Part shown: piece by piece, positions 51,256 through 62,866 of the stretch
How the letters are laid out: every line of letters begins with the position of its first letter
Numbering within the stretch: position 1 is the first letter of the stretch
Assembly (NCBI GenBank): GCA_964006375.1
Contig: OZ023266.1
Location: 63,657,446-63,721,445 of the forward strand
DNA: 64,000 bases
Reading direction: 5' to 3'
From: Tillus elongatus
Lineage: Eukaryota; Arthropoda; Insecta; Coleoptera; Cleridae
Position numbers and translations under genes: made by a program
The notes under the pieces: generated by a model
What the model was told of the DNA's origin: nothing
The model's input: the letters and a program-made list of their open reading frames with translations, nothing else
The model's database searches: none

Positions 51256-51429
51256 CCATGGTATTAATAAGTTCCCCTAAAATCCCAACAATACAGAATT
51301 GCCAACTGTTCCCTAACACAGGCAAACCTAGAGCTTTAGATACGATATTCAGATTAAAATGCAATGACGAAAACATAGGCGGAGCAGAATACAGCTATCA
51401 AGTCGACATTACCACACGTAATGGTTCAG
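51256..51429 (+). CDS. REJ-like gene, exon 6
   Basis: Acceptor CTGGGTCAG to 51255, donor GTAAGCT from 51430; 174 bp, phase 1 in and out. Reads MVLISSPKIPTIQNCQLF, 'PNTGKPRALDTIFRLKCNDE' and 'GGAEYSYQVDITTRNGSG'. The 'C.v.P..G.AL.T.F...C......Y.Y.V' pattern is the clearest REJ signature in the gene. A closer-looking acceptor at 51296 (AATACAG) would put a stop in frame, so the 51255 site is preferred. Confidence 0.85.
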
Positions 51430-51889
51430 GTAAGCTTAATTTTAACAAGCTTTTATTTAAGTTCACCTGTACATTTGTTTGTTTGTTTGTATATTTAGGA
51501 CAAAGTTTGCAAGACATGCTTAAGCCAGGTCCCCTTATCGGATTGAGCTAAAATTTGAAAGTTAGGTGATAACGTAAGCTGCCTGTCGCCATCATAAATT
51601 CAATTATGGTGAGGACACTTCAAGATGGCGGGTGATCTGTTTTCTTACAATCCCCTGACATTGCTATCAAACTGGACGGTTTTTTAACCCTTAACCGACG
51701 CGGTGACATTTTGGAACATAAACTACGTTGTGGGGTCACTGGGACCCCCATTTGTTGACAAGAAATTGTGACATTTTGCGATATATTTTTAAATGTTTAA
51801 TATGTCAAGTTGAAACAGCATTGCATAGAGGCCTCAGTAATGAAAATAACGTATATTTTTATTATTTATTGCCTCTAGTTTAAATAAAC
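51430..51889. other. Intron 6, first part; nothing recognised
   Basis: No coding evidence. The left end of the piggyBac remnant probably lies near 51700-51890. Confidence 0.35.
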
Positions 51890-52958
51890 ACAGAAATAGT
51901 ATTCAATTGTAACGAAAATGAACAGATGTTCCTACAAGCGTACATAACTTTTTCCGAATATTTTTTCCGCCATTCAGTGCTTCTGGCCTTTTCTTGGTAT
52001 TATGTGTCTGCAGAAGAAAAATTGCTAGCCCAAGGTATTTGTATAAAAAACTGCAAGTGATTGCATACCGTGATTTTTTATACATTCATTCGGTTTCATC
52101 GACATCAACGAGGCGTTTTTGGCAGATACTCTTACTGCATTGTAAGCAGATTGGCTTCTTGCACTTTGTTCACAAGTAACAGGTTTTCCTGCGTAGTTTT
52201 GGATTACAAAGTGAACAAGATTTCCTTGCATTTCTAGGTGGGACTTCTGGCTCTTCGTCATTCGTCGGTTCGGATGTAATTGCTAGTATGTTTCGGATAT
52301 TTTCTCGTTTCTCGTTTTGACAGACGATGGTTAGCCGCTCTTTCTTTGAGAAGAGGATTATATAGTTGTTTAGCCAGCAGCTTCAAAACATCTAATCTTG
52401 ATAACAAATCTCTGATTTTATAGGATTGATGAATCACATAAGCATTCAAACCGCCCATATAGACAATTCTGTAAAAAAATAGCCAACCTCTTGTGCGTCT
52501 GCTACAGAAATATTTGGAACATTTTTAGTCCACGACATCTACGTCTGATTTTGTATTGTGGTAAAACTTTTTTTATTTCTAGCAATCCGGTATCTGGATC
52601 ATGACCCTTGCTTTGGTGCATTGATAAAAAAATAACAAGGCCTTACCCTTCTTCGGCACTCGCGATAACAGAGTTATTGATTTAGTAAGCCCATAGAGAC
52701 AGAATATCACTTCTCTTGTTCTCCAAGGAAGGAATGCGGGAGGTATTCCACACTTATTTTTTTCATTGTAACAACGTACGTAAGCTTATTTTTCAACAAA
52801 GCGTCCAGCAGTTCAATTTAACTATACCAGTTATCGCCTGTGACATTTCTGTTGGTTCCAAAGATATGTCTGCGGAGACGAATAACAACTTGTGTTGGAA
52901 TCGCCAGCTTCTTTTCAGAATCAGTGAGGTTTCTCAATGTGTCGCTGCCTTTACCACA
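51890..52958 (-). pseudogene. piggyBac-type transposase remnant, C-terminal half
   Basis: From 52958 downward the minus strand reads 'GKGSDTLRNLTDSEKKLAIP', 'TGDNWYS' (the DNW/Y catalytic Asp motif), 'LLDALLKNKLTYVVTMKK', 'ITLLSRVPKKGKALLFFYQC', 'GLNAYVIHQS' and 'RLDVLKLLAKQLYNPL'. It ends with the Cys-rich domain 'KSCSLCNPKLRRKTCYL', 'TKCKKPICLQCSKSICQK'. At least four stops and several frame changes are present. The N-terminal half is missing; a (TA)n tract begins directly at 52961. Confidence 0.78.

Positions 52959-52960
<2 letters not shown>

Positions 52961-53032
<72 letters not shown>
52961..53032. repeat. (TA)n microsatellite, ~72 bp, with a short CACACA end
   Basis: TA tract running into ACACACAC just before CAGGGTGATTC at 53040. 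Confidence 0.95.
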
Positions 53033-53039
<7 letters not shown>

Positions 53040-53041
<2 letters not shown>

Positions 53042-53696
53042 GGGTGATTCTTTGGCGAAAAATAAGTGGTGTCTTTTATATAAAGTTTTTCTTGAAACCC
53101 CTTCTCCTCCAAGTTACAGCCCTTTGAAATTTTGTCAAAAAAAAGTTTTCATTAAATATCTCCGTTATGAAATAAATTAAAGAAACGAAATTTTGCATAT
53201 GCATAAGGCTAAGAAAATGACAGTTTTAAATGAATTTTGTAACCCTATAATGTTATCACAAGAGGGTGAAAAAAACCTACCCTTACATTATTTTTTATCA
53301 GTACTTTTTATTGTAAATACCGTTTTCTATTTTAAAAAAATAATTTAGAATATAAGATTAATTCATCAACTTTTTTATGTCTTGACATTTTCTTATAAAA
53401 TTGTTAGTTTCATCAGAAAAAAATATTACTCAGATGGATGTCACATGAATTTACAAAGTGGTTGTTATTTGCTGAAAAACAAAGTACGTGGTAGGCTGTC
53501 AAATAACGTCGTAATTACACTAATATGTTAATATGTATTGTTCTGGCTTTTATTAATTTCCAAAAATTCATAATAAGAAACAACAACTATTGTACTACTA
53601 TTTTATAATTCATAATTAACAAACTGAGAAATGAAAAGAAATATTAACAAAATGTCAGTACGTATCATCATAATAAATGTTGAAAATCCCCCCTGT
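53040..53696. mobile_element. Possible mariner-type MITE between two (TA)n tracts
   Basis: Starts CAGGGTGATTCTTTGGCG. The far side, just before the next TA tract, reads in reverse CAGGGGGGATTTTCAAC. Only the first dozen bases are comparable, so the ends are suggestive rather than proven. No coding sequence inside. Confidence 0.4.

Positions 53697-55306
<1,610 letters not shown>

Positions 55307-55393
<87 letters not shown>
55307..55393. repeat. (TA)n microsatellite, ~87 bp, with GATA-type end
   Basis: TA tract abutting copy B's right end and grading into GATAGATAGATAGATATG. Confidence 0.95.
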
Positions 55394-55395
<2 letters not shown>

Positions 55396-55429
55396 TATAG
55401 ATAGATAGATATGAGTACATGTATCCAAC

Positions 55430-55737
55430 CAATAACTCACAAAATAATTAGCCGATTTGGATGAAGCGAGTGCCTTTCTTTTATTAATGGCTTGGATGAG
55501 TTGGTTAGCCACGAAAATCAGACAAGGTCTTCCGGGAAAATTTTTAGTTTTCTTTAGAAAAATTTTTTTTCTCGGAAAATGACAAAGCTATATAAATGAA
55601 GTTTGGTGGATATGTTGCCTTGGGAAATACCTTAGTACACACCAAAATGTAACTTTTTGAGTTTATAGAAAACTGAGTTATTCAAATTTGAAACATTTAA
55701 TGAATATTGAATACCATAACGCACTTGCTGCGTCCCG
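55430..55737 (-). mobile_element. Hairpin-ended family, reverse partial copy h
   Basis: 'ATAACTCACAAAATAATTAG', 'GGCTTGGATGAGTTGGTTAG', 'CTTCCGGGAAAATTTT' and finally the inverted start block ATACCATAACGCACTTGCTG...CCGAA at about 55700-55737. It lies 46 bp before the acceptor of exon 7. Confidence 0.68.
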
Positions 55738-55783
55738 AACTATTTTTATTAGTCTATTAGTTATTGTTGACAATATTTTTCAG

Positions 55784-55911
55784 GTACACTTCTTCTGTTT
55801 GAAAATGGTTTTGAACACATCAGATTTTATTTACCATACAACACTGAGCAGGTGATGGTCAACAGAAGGAATTGTTACGAAAAAGCATCTTACTTTAGTG
55901 CAAGTGTTGAT
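55784..55911 (+). CDS. REJ-like gene, exon 7
   Basis: Acceptor ATTTTTCAG to 55783, donor GTAAGTT from 55912; 128 bp, phase 1 in, phase 0 out. Reads GTLLLFENGFEHIRFYLP and 'NTEQVMVNRRNCYEKASYF', ending SASVD. The 'f..LP' strand after the Y.Y.V of exon 6 follows the REJ order. Confidence 0.84.
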
Positions 55912-56282
55912 GTAAGTTGCATGCTAATTAACTAAAATATAGCTTTACAATTTAAGTAATCTAGACCTTAGGGTGAGACGATCTTTATTAGATGGGGGTG
56001 GGGGAATGAAGTGTCAGATCTTAGTGACCCTGGGTGCTGAAATGTGTCATTAATGTTGTTGATCAATCACGGAAAGTTTCGGCTCTGGTAAATGTCATCT
56101 TGAGACATAGATTGCTATTAAAAGATAAGTAAAAAAAATGCAACTTTGCGCTTATTTTACTCAATAAAAGTACAGTTTCAATGACTGAAATAACCCAGAA
56201 CTCACCACGTGGAGGTGGTTGCATAGGAGTTTTTTCCTACCACTCTCCCTAACCTAAAACCGTTTAAAAATGCCGGTTTGTC
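55912..56282. other. Intron 7, first part; nothing recognised
   Basis: No coding or repeat evidence. One G-rich run (GATGGGGGTGGGGG) is at about 55992. Confidence 0.35.
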
Positions 56283-56609
56283 TCAGTTTTGAAAAATTTC
56301 TTTCTGGAGGCAATTCGAGCTCGAATCCAACCGTCTCTTGCTTCTGTTTCGCTTACTCAAGTAAAGGCTTCGGTAACTGTTGATACATCGTTCAACGTTT
56401 TGTGAGTGACACGGGTATTTCAAAATTTCAAATTTATCTGGAACTGTCACAACCATTTCTTGCAAAGTATCACAAGCTACTTCTTTTGTAAGTGGTGGTT
56501 CGGTTACGCTAACTAACTGCCAGTTTATCAATTCGGTGTAATCATGAGTCTCAAACTTGAGTTTACGGACCTTAAATTCTCGGATGTCGCAATTCTGAAG
56601 ATCCGTCAC
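56283..56609 (-). CDS. Unidentified ORF with a PCHSQNVERC motif, probably part of a mobile or repeated gene
   Basis: 108 codons on the minus strand with order unlike random sequence: 'NCDIREFKVRKLKFETHDYT', 'ELINWQLVSVTEPPLTKEVA', 'LKYPCHSQNVERCINSYRSL'. I recall, without being able to check, similar 'TEPPL...PCHTQxVERxV' sequences in multicopy uncharacterised invertebrate proteins. No start context, intron boundary or neighbour helps. After NVERC the sequence departs from what I recall, which suggests a frameshift or decay. It lies antisense in intron 7 of the REJ-like gene. Function unknown. Confidence 0.4.
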   Translation of the reverse strand: MTDLQNCDIREFKVRKLKFETHDYTELINWQLVSVTEPPLTKEVACDTLQEMVVTVPDKFEILKYPCHSQNVERCINSYRSLYLSKRNRSKRRLDSSSNCLQKEIFQN

Positions 56610-56649
56610 CCTACATTTGAGGATCCTTCTTAGCTCAAGTTCTCTTATA

Positions 56650-58532
56650 TAGGGTGACGCATTGAAAACGAAACAGACCGATTTGCGTCCAGAAATATTT
56701 TTTTAAGAAACGCTGAAACACGTCAATTTTAATATTGAGGGGGACATGTTTTCACATAAAACTCAACTCTGTCACATGAACCCTTTAAGGGTGGTGATAA
56801 CGACCCTTATATTTTAAATAGAGAACATGGGTCGAGTGTTACATCATTTGAAAGCTCTTTCTTTTCTGAATTCAGCACACTAATTTTTTTTGAAGTTTTA
56901 TCAACTCGTTTCAAAATTATTCACAGTTGAAGATGCAAAAACGCATTTCACTCATTCCGATAAGAAATGCACTAAATAGTTAATTTTTCGTTAAAAATTG
57001 ACTATCAGAACATTTCTTATCGGAATGAGAGAAATGCGGTTTATTATTTCAGTTTATCGGTCGGTTTGATACTTGATAGTACTGCCGAAAATTAATTTCA
57101 CAATGGTGTATTCTGTAGAAAAAAGAGTTGAAATAATTACCCTTTTTTTCAAAAACGATAACTGCACCAACCGTACCGCAAATTTGTTTAACGAACGACC
57201 TCCGAACAGACATGCTAACAGAAAATACATTTTGGAGTTAGTTGCAAAGTTTCGACAAAGTGGTTCAGTAGCCAACAAAAAACGGGATCCCGAACGTTAA
57301 TTTCCAGTTAAAAATGAGACTACTGAGATTGAAGTTTTAGGACAAATTGCTGCAGACTTAACTTTGAGCACGAAAAAATTGGCCACTGTATCAAACATCA
57401 ATAGAGGAACTATTCAGCGAATACTGAAGCATCATAAATTTCACCCGTATGACATTCATCTTGTACAACAACGGAATGAAGATGATTTTGATCGGCGGCT
57501 GGAGTTTTGTGAAGTTATGACTGCACGAATAGCTGATAACGGGAACTTTCTGTTCAATATCTGTTTTTCAGACTAGTGTACGTTTTTATTAAAGTCTACA
57601 GTCAATCGTCATAATTGTCGTTATTAAGCAGATAATAATCCAAGAAATTTTCACGAAGTCCACACTCAAACTCCACAGAAATTGAATGCCTGGACTGGCA
57701 TTTTTGGAGACTGTTTTATCGGACCAATTTTTCTTGATGGCAATTTGAGTGGCGAAACGTATTTGGAGTTACTAGAAGATATCGTTTACCCTCTACTAAT
57801 TAACACTGTTGAAAATGATGACCGCTATCAAAAAAATCAATTAGTGTTTCAACAAGATGGAGCTCCTCCGCATTTTTCACAACGTTTTAGGGAGTTTTTG
57901 AACAGGGAGTTTCCAGGACAATGGATTGGGCGTAGAGGTGATATTGAGTGGCCCCCTAGATCACCGGATTTAAGTCCTTTAGACTTCTTTCTATGGGGAC
58001 ATTTAAAGAGTAGGATTTACGCAACAAAACCGGAGTCTAATGCCGTCTAATAACTCCACAAATGCTCCAGAATATCAGAGCTCGTCTTGAACAAAATTTG
58101 TACTTTTGTATGGAAGGTGGTGGTCAACAATTTGAACACTTACTTAACTGAATAAACATTTTTGAACGTTTGGTTTTGGTTTTTAGTTTTTTTTAACGAA
58201 AAATTGAATAATTAGTGCATTTCTTATCACAATGAAAGAAATACGTTCTTGCAACTCCAACTGTGAATAATTTTTAAACCAGTAAATAAAACTTCCAAAA
58301 AAATTAATGTGCTGAATTCAGAAAAGAAAGAGCTTTCAAATGATGTAACACTCGACCCATGTTCCCTATTTAAAATATGAGGGTTATCACCACCCTTGAG
58401 GGGTTAATGTGACAAAGTTGAGTATTATGTCAAAACATGTCCCTCTCAATATTAAAATTGACGTGTTTCAGCGTTTTAAAAAAAATTCTCTGGACGCAAA
58501 TCGGTCTGTTTCGTTTTCAATTCGGCACCCTG
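56650..58532 (+). mobile_element. DD41D mariner family 2, copy C (dead, ~1.88 kb)
   Basis: TA at 56648-56649, then the terminus with its first base changed (TAGGGTGACGCATTG). The right terminus TTCGGCACCCTG ends at 58532, followed by TA. The ~300 bp inverted repeats match those of copies A and B. The gene inside is on the + strand. Confidence 0.88.
57103..58151 (+). pseudogene. Family-2 transposase, copy C, three nonsense codons and a ~31 bp deletion
   Basis: Starts at ATG 57103 (MVYSVEKRVEIITLF). In one unbroken frame it has TAA at 57298 (where Glu stands in copy A), TAG at 57574 directly after CFSD (the Glu next to the first catalytic Asp), and a further TAA near 57626 in place of Trp of RYWAD. 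FQQDGAPPH and SPLDFFLWGHLK follow intact. A ~31 bp deletion near 58040 removes the 'QELRRRIVEE' region and shifts the frame; the original stop would be at 58149-58151. Confidence 0.87.
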
Positions 58533-59904
58533 TATGCTTTCGATCATCGCCACATCATTGCCGCCAACTGAACATTTTCTTGATGAGCGAAAAATGCGTT
58601 CTTTTAAGTGACTGGCTCTATTAATCCTTCAACTGCACTTGGAAGATATCTGATCTTCTTATCAGAAAGAATAAATATCTGGAGCCTTCAGTACACGACG
58701 ATTTTATTTTAATATCGAACCAAACAGGAGCATATTCAAAACAATATGTGCAACATTTTCCTGCCCAGCTGCCGGTCCGTCGTTGCTTTTACAGTGTGGC
58801 TATTTATGTGGCTCAGTTTGCAAATCTGCTTACTTTAGGTTGTCAACTTTTACAAGTCCAACTTAAGAACGGATTGCGATATCGTCTTCAAATTTTGTGT
58901 TAGTTAGCACCTAACAAACAAACGGTTCGGATTATTTTTGGGCAAAACCGCTTCAGGGGTAGGGGATGAATGGGGGGTGATTTGGTAAAAATTGAATTTT
59001 TTTCGTTAAAACTCGACTAATACAGCGGTTTGGGGTTTGTATATTAGAAAACTTACAATTTCAGCAAACATCTGGTTTTCTGTGCTAAAATTAAATTAGA
59101 GGTTGCATGCGTAGGGGTGGAATATCGATGACAGAAATTTAGAATTATTTTTGCCGAAACGGCGTAAGAAGTCTCAAAAAATCTAGAAAATCTTATTCTG
59201 GAACAAAAACTTTTTTGTCTGTCGGTCGGTCGGTCCATCGCTCGGGCGGTCAGTCGGTCGATAGGTCGATCGGTCCGTCGGTCGATCGGTCCGTTGGTCG
59301 ATCGGTATGTCTGTCTGTTAGTAGGCGCAATAACTTTCTATAGAATTGAGGTATAATCTACAAATTTGGTATCCAGTCCGCACCCGACAAAGGAACGCCT
59401 CGCATTGTTGTTGCGTAAGATCGCTTCAGAGGGTAGGGGGTGATTTGGTGGAATTTGGCAATTTTTATTCTAACGTCCCTAGAAGTTTATGTGTACAGGA
59501 ATACGAATATTTTGTTTGTGGTCAAATCATGGACTCTAAATTCCTTTCATTAGAATGTCTTTTTGAGGAGAGTAGATTATCACAGCTATGTGTAAGTTAT
59601 GATCTACTTTGCAGCACTTTTCTTAGTTTGTTATAACGACGTTCGCCAATCAGGTCAATTTCTTTTTTTTTTAATGTTATTTGTTGCAGTGCATTTTAAA
59701 ACCATAGGATTTTTGAATAGACAATGGAGAGATCTGTTAGATGAGGTATCATAAGCCCCGACTTCCTATTTAGAAATTTGAGGGTTGCAACTGTCACTGG
59801 AAGGGGGTTGAATGTATAGGTGCAGTTTTCACGATGCAGAATGTAATTTTTTAATCTAAAATTGACGTGTTTCTGGATTTTTTATAAATATGCAACAATC
59901 GAGA
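58533..59904. other. Intron 7, unassigned; contains a (GGTC)n-type repeat
   Basis: No gene was recognised. Two similar phrases ('CGCTTCAGGGGTAGGGGATG' near 58949 and 'CGCTTCAGAGGGTAGGGGGT' near 59425) show an internal diverged duplication of several hundred bases. Confidence 0.4.
59214..59325. repeat. Imperfect (GGTC)n / (GATC GGTC) tetranucleotide repeat
   Basis: Roughly 110 bp of GGTC, GATC and GTCT words with scattered changes. Confidence 0.9.
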
Positions 59905-59938
59905 GACTGAATTTATTCCATTTGGCTGTTACACAGTG
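59905..59938 (-). repeat. Solo end of a family-1-like mariner
   Basis: GAATTTATTCCATTTGGCTG followed by TTACACAGTGTA is close to the terminal ~30 bp of the family-1 inverted repeat (reverse orientation). The preceding ~250 bp resembles neither family in detail, so it is a related element's end. No partner end was found. Confidence 0.6.
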
Positions 59939-59991
59939 TACACAGAAACTATGTGCAAGAGGACAAATGTAAACAATAATTAAAAAAAATC

Positions 59992-61424
59992 TCGGGACGC
60001 AGCAAGTGCGTTATGGTAGTGAATTTTCATTAAAATGTTTTTATTGCAAATATGTGTGTTTTCTTTTTAAGAAAGCAGACATCAATTTTGGTTACCAGTA
60101 TAACCTATATAGAAAAAGCAGGCATCAAATTTGATTACCAGTATAACATATATAGTAAAAACAATGTGCCATGTTTCATCAAAATAACTTGATTGTTGGA
60201 AAACGTACAGAAATTTCCAAAAGTAAACCAAAAGTGTTACTGAAAAAATCCGTTTCTTGGTCAACCTTATAGGTTAATAGCAAGTTGAGCTTTTCAAATA
60301 TGAAGCATTTAATCAAAATTCGCAACCACAACGCACTTGCTGCCTCCAAAATTTCTTAACTTACAAACATGCATTATATTTCGATGGAAAATGCAAAAAA
60401 ATAAGGCGTTTTCGACAAAAAAAAATTATTTGTATCACCAACGACTTATGGGCCACCCTGTGATTGTCGCAATAATTTTTTAAGATGTAGCTCAAAACAC
60501 CGTATAATTAATGTATAAAATATTTTTTCATATCTTGTATAATAACGAATATATTGAGCTTTATTGATTTTTTACGAAAATTCGACAAAAATTATATACC
60601 ATTAAACGATAAACTCTATAGCTAAGGCTACTGCCAAGCATCAGAGAAAGGGTCTATTAGAAATGAATTTTCTGGAAATATTTTAGTAAAATGAAGGACA
60701 ATGACGGTTGAAACTAAGAGTTCGGTGTATGTAAAACATTCTTCTTGAGACATTTTCTTTCCATAGCCCGTATTAGATTCAAGTTATTTGCCTAAATGTT
60801 GCGAATATTGACGTTTTCAATTGTCACTTTGACGTTTTAAGGAAACCCCCAATTTATTTTTCTTTAAATGCCCATAACTTTTTTGTCTTTTGACCTACAG
60901 AGCTAAATTTTGGTAGGTGGCACACCTATAACGATATAAACCAGCTTACCAAATTTGGTTGCCCTTACTTTGTTAATTTTGGAGATATAAATATTTTGCG
61001 AAAGAAAACACAAATTTTTCCGGGAAAACCTCGGCGGATTTTCCTGGCTAACAAAATTATCCAAGCGACTTGCGAAAGGAATGTACTCACCAATTTTGAC
61101 GTTTAAGATCGCAATTTTGACGTTTTGAGGAAAATCCAAATTTATTTTTCTTTGAATGCCTGTAACTTTTTTATCCTTTAACCTACGGAGCTAAATTTTG
61201 GTAGGTAACTTGCCTATAATGATATAAATCCGCATATGAAATTTGGTTGCCCTTACTTTGTTAATTCCGGAGATATAATTTTATATATAAACATATAAAA
61301 ATTTAAACCGACCCCGGATATGTGTTCTGGGGGGCCTAATTAGCGCTCATTTGAAGAAATTTGTTCAAAATTCAAAAGTCGGGATCTCCTCATTAGTGAA
61401 TTTTTTTTAAGAAAATTCACTAAT
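59992..61424 (+). mobile_element. Hairpin-ended repeat family, copy e (full length, ~1.43 kb)
   Basis: Starts TCTCGGGACGCAGCAAGTG, has the inverted inner block at 60316-60350 and the full body. It carries a partial internal duplication of the 'TTTGACGTTTTGAGGAAAA ... CCTTACTTTGTTAATTCCGG' section (about 60820-61280). It has almost no TA tract (TTTTATATATAAACATATA). The CCGGATATGTGTTCTGGGGG block and the hairpin at 61392-61424 end it. Confidence 0.8.
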
Positions 61425-61734
61425 ATGACATGTAAAGAAAAATTGACTGTCACACACTGTATACAATAAAAGATAGTTACAGTCATGCAAAATACTTTTT
61501 GTTTAATAATAATAGTTTTATTCTCTTCTTCTCAAAACTGGTTAAAATGACTTAGTACCTTTTGATAATTAGCGATCCAATTGGTTTATAATGATGATAT
61601 TACATTTTAGGGCAATGATAAACACAATTTGCTTTGTCGTTATCAAAGAAATCTAAAATCTCAAACCTTTTATAGGAACTGCATTTATTGTACTCAGTAT
61701 AAGACATGTTTAAACTGCTGACAATTTATACTAG
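61425..61734. other. Intron 7, last part
   Basis: No repeat or gene recognised; ends in the acceptor TTATACTAG of exon 8. Confidence 0.4.
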
Positions 61735-61956
61735 GTTGAACCACTTTGGGATTCCAATTCAACAAGTGATAAAGAACTAAAAAAACATCTGGAAAAGGCA
61801 GAAGATGTAATCAGACATTTAATATGGGAAGGATTGATAAATGATGCTGTACAGCACATCTGTGGATATTCAATGGAACTACGAGAAATCAAACGCGATT
61901 CGGTTAACAACATCAAGAAAGAGTTCGTAGAACGTGTCATGGGACTTATAGGCCAA
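61735..61956 (+). CDS. REJ-like gene, exon 8 (last visible)
   Basis: Acceptor TATACTAG to 61734, donor GTAAGTG from 61957; 222 bp, phase 0 in and out. Reads VEPLWDSNSTSDKELKKH, 'VIRHLIWEGLINDAVQHIC' and 'NNIKKEFVERVMGLIGQ'. It looks alpha-helical, as expected for the stretch after the REJ core in polycystin-1-like proteins. The open frame in genomic DNA runs on past the donor, but the strong GTAAGTG supports splicing. The next exon is beyond 64000 or was not recognised. Confidence 0.83.
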
Positions 61957-62792
61957 GTAAGTGATATTGCATTAAAAACATTATATGAATTACCACTAGA
62001 TAAGCAACACGGGTTCTAGACCACAAAAAATGCACACATTTCAAAACGTACAGATTTGAAAGCCACGCACTTTTAGCCACGCCCATTTACCTGAATTTCG
62101 CCAATCAGAGGCCGTTTTTCCGCTCAAAAGCGGGCATGTTGTGCTAATTTAGCCAATCAGAGCGCTTTACTCACTCCATCGATCTAACCTTTACAGATTC
62201 TGGACGAATAATTCTAACGGCTGATTTTGTCCAGAACAATCGTATCGATGTTTTGGGAAGAACAGATGCAGAAACTAGATTTTAGGAGGTTGGAGTTAAT
62301 AGGGTCTGACTAATTTTTAATTTCACATGTTTCTAGGGAATTTTAATTAGGCGACGAACGCTTTGATTTTCATTTGCATCGTGATCGAACACTATTAGTT
62401 CTGTTAGAGAAAAACAAGGTCTATATATTTTAATGCAACAACCTGTGAGTCAGCCAGGAAAGCAGACAGACCACACAGCTGTGTGATGTTCCTACCGATA
62501 ACACCAGCTTAGTTTCAATTAAAATCAATATATTCAGCTTCATAGATAAATATACATTTATATATTTAATTTACTATTCGTCTATTAATTATTACTATTT
62601 TCAAAATAAAAAACACCTTAGTTTGTTCTGAAATTTACTAAGTCAAGTTTTTGATTATGGTACAACGAACTCATTGAAGATCGTTCAGAGGGACGGCTTA
62701 AAATATTAGTTTGTACAATAAACAGTGTATCTTCAGATTAAAGTTATCTAGCAACTCAAACTTGAAGAGCAGATTTAAATTATTCCACTAAA

Positions 62793-62793
<1 letters not shown>
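61957..62793. other. Intron 8 start; two CCAATCAGA words
   Basis: GCCAATCAGAGGCC (about 62100) and GCCAATCAGAGCGC (about 62153) lie in a small GC-richer patch. There is no recognisable gene or transposon. The same CCAATCAnAG word occurs in the MITE at 20757, so a MITE remnant is possible. Confidence 0.35.

Positions 62794-62863
<70 letters not shown>
62794..62863. repeat. (TA)n microsatellite, ~68 bp
   Basis: TA tract whose last TA is the target site of the family-1 mariner at 62864. Confidence 0.96.

Positions 62864-62866
<3 letters not shown>

Noticed and set aside
51283..51296. Acceptor AATACAG for exon 6
   Set aside because: Would put a TAA in frame after six codons; the upstream CTGGGTCAG at 51255 keeps the frame and adds REJ-compatible sequence.
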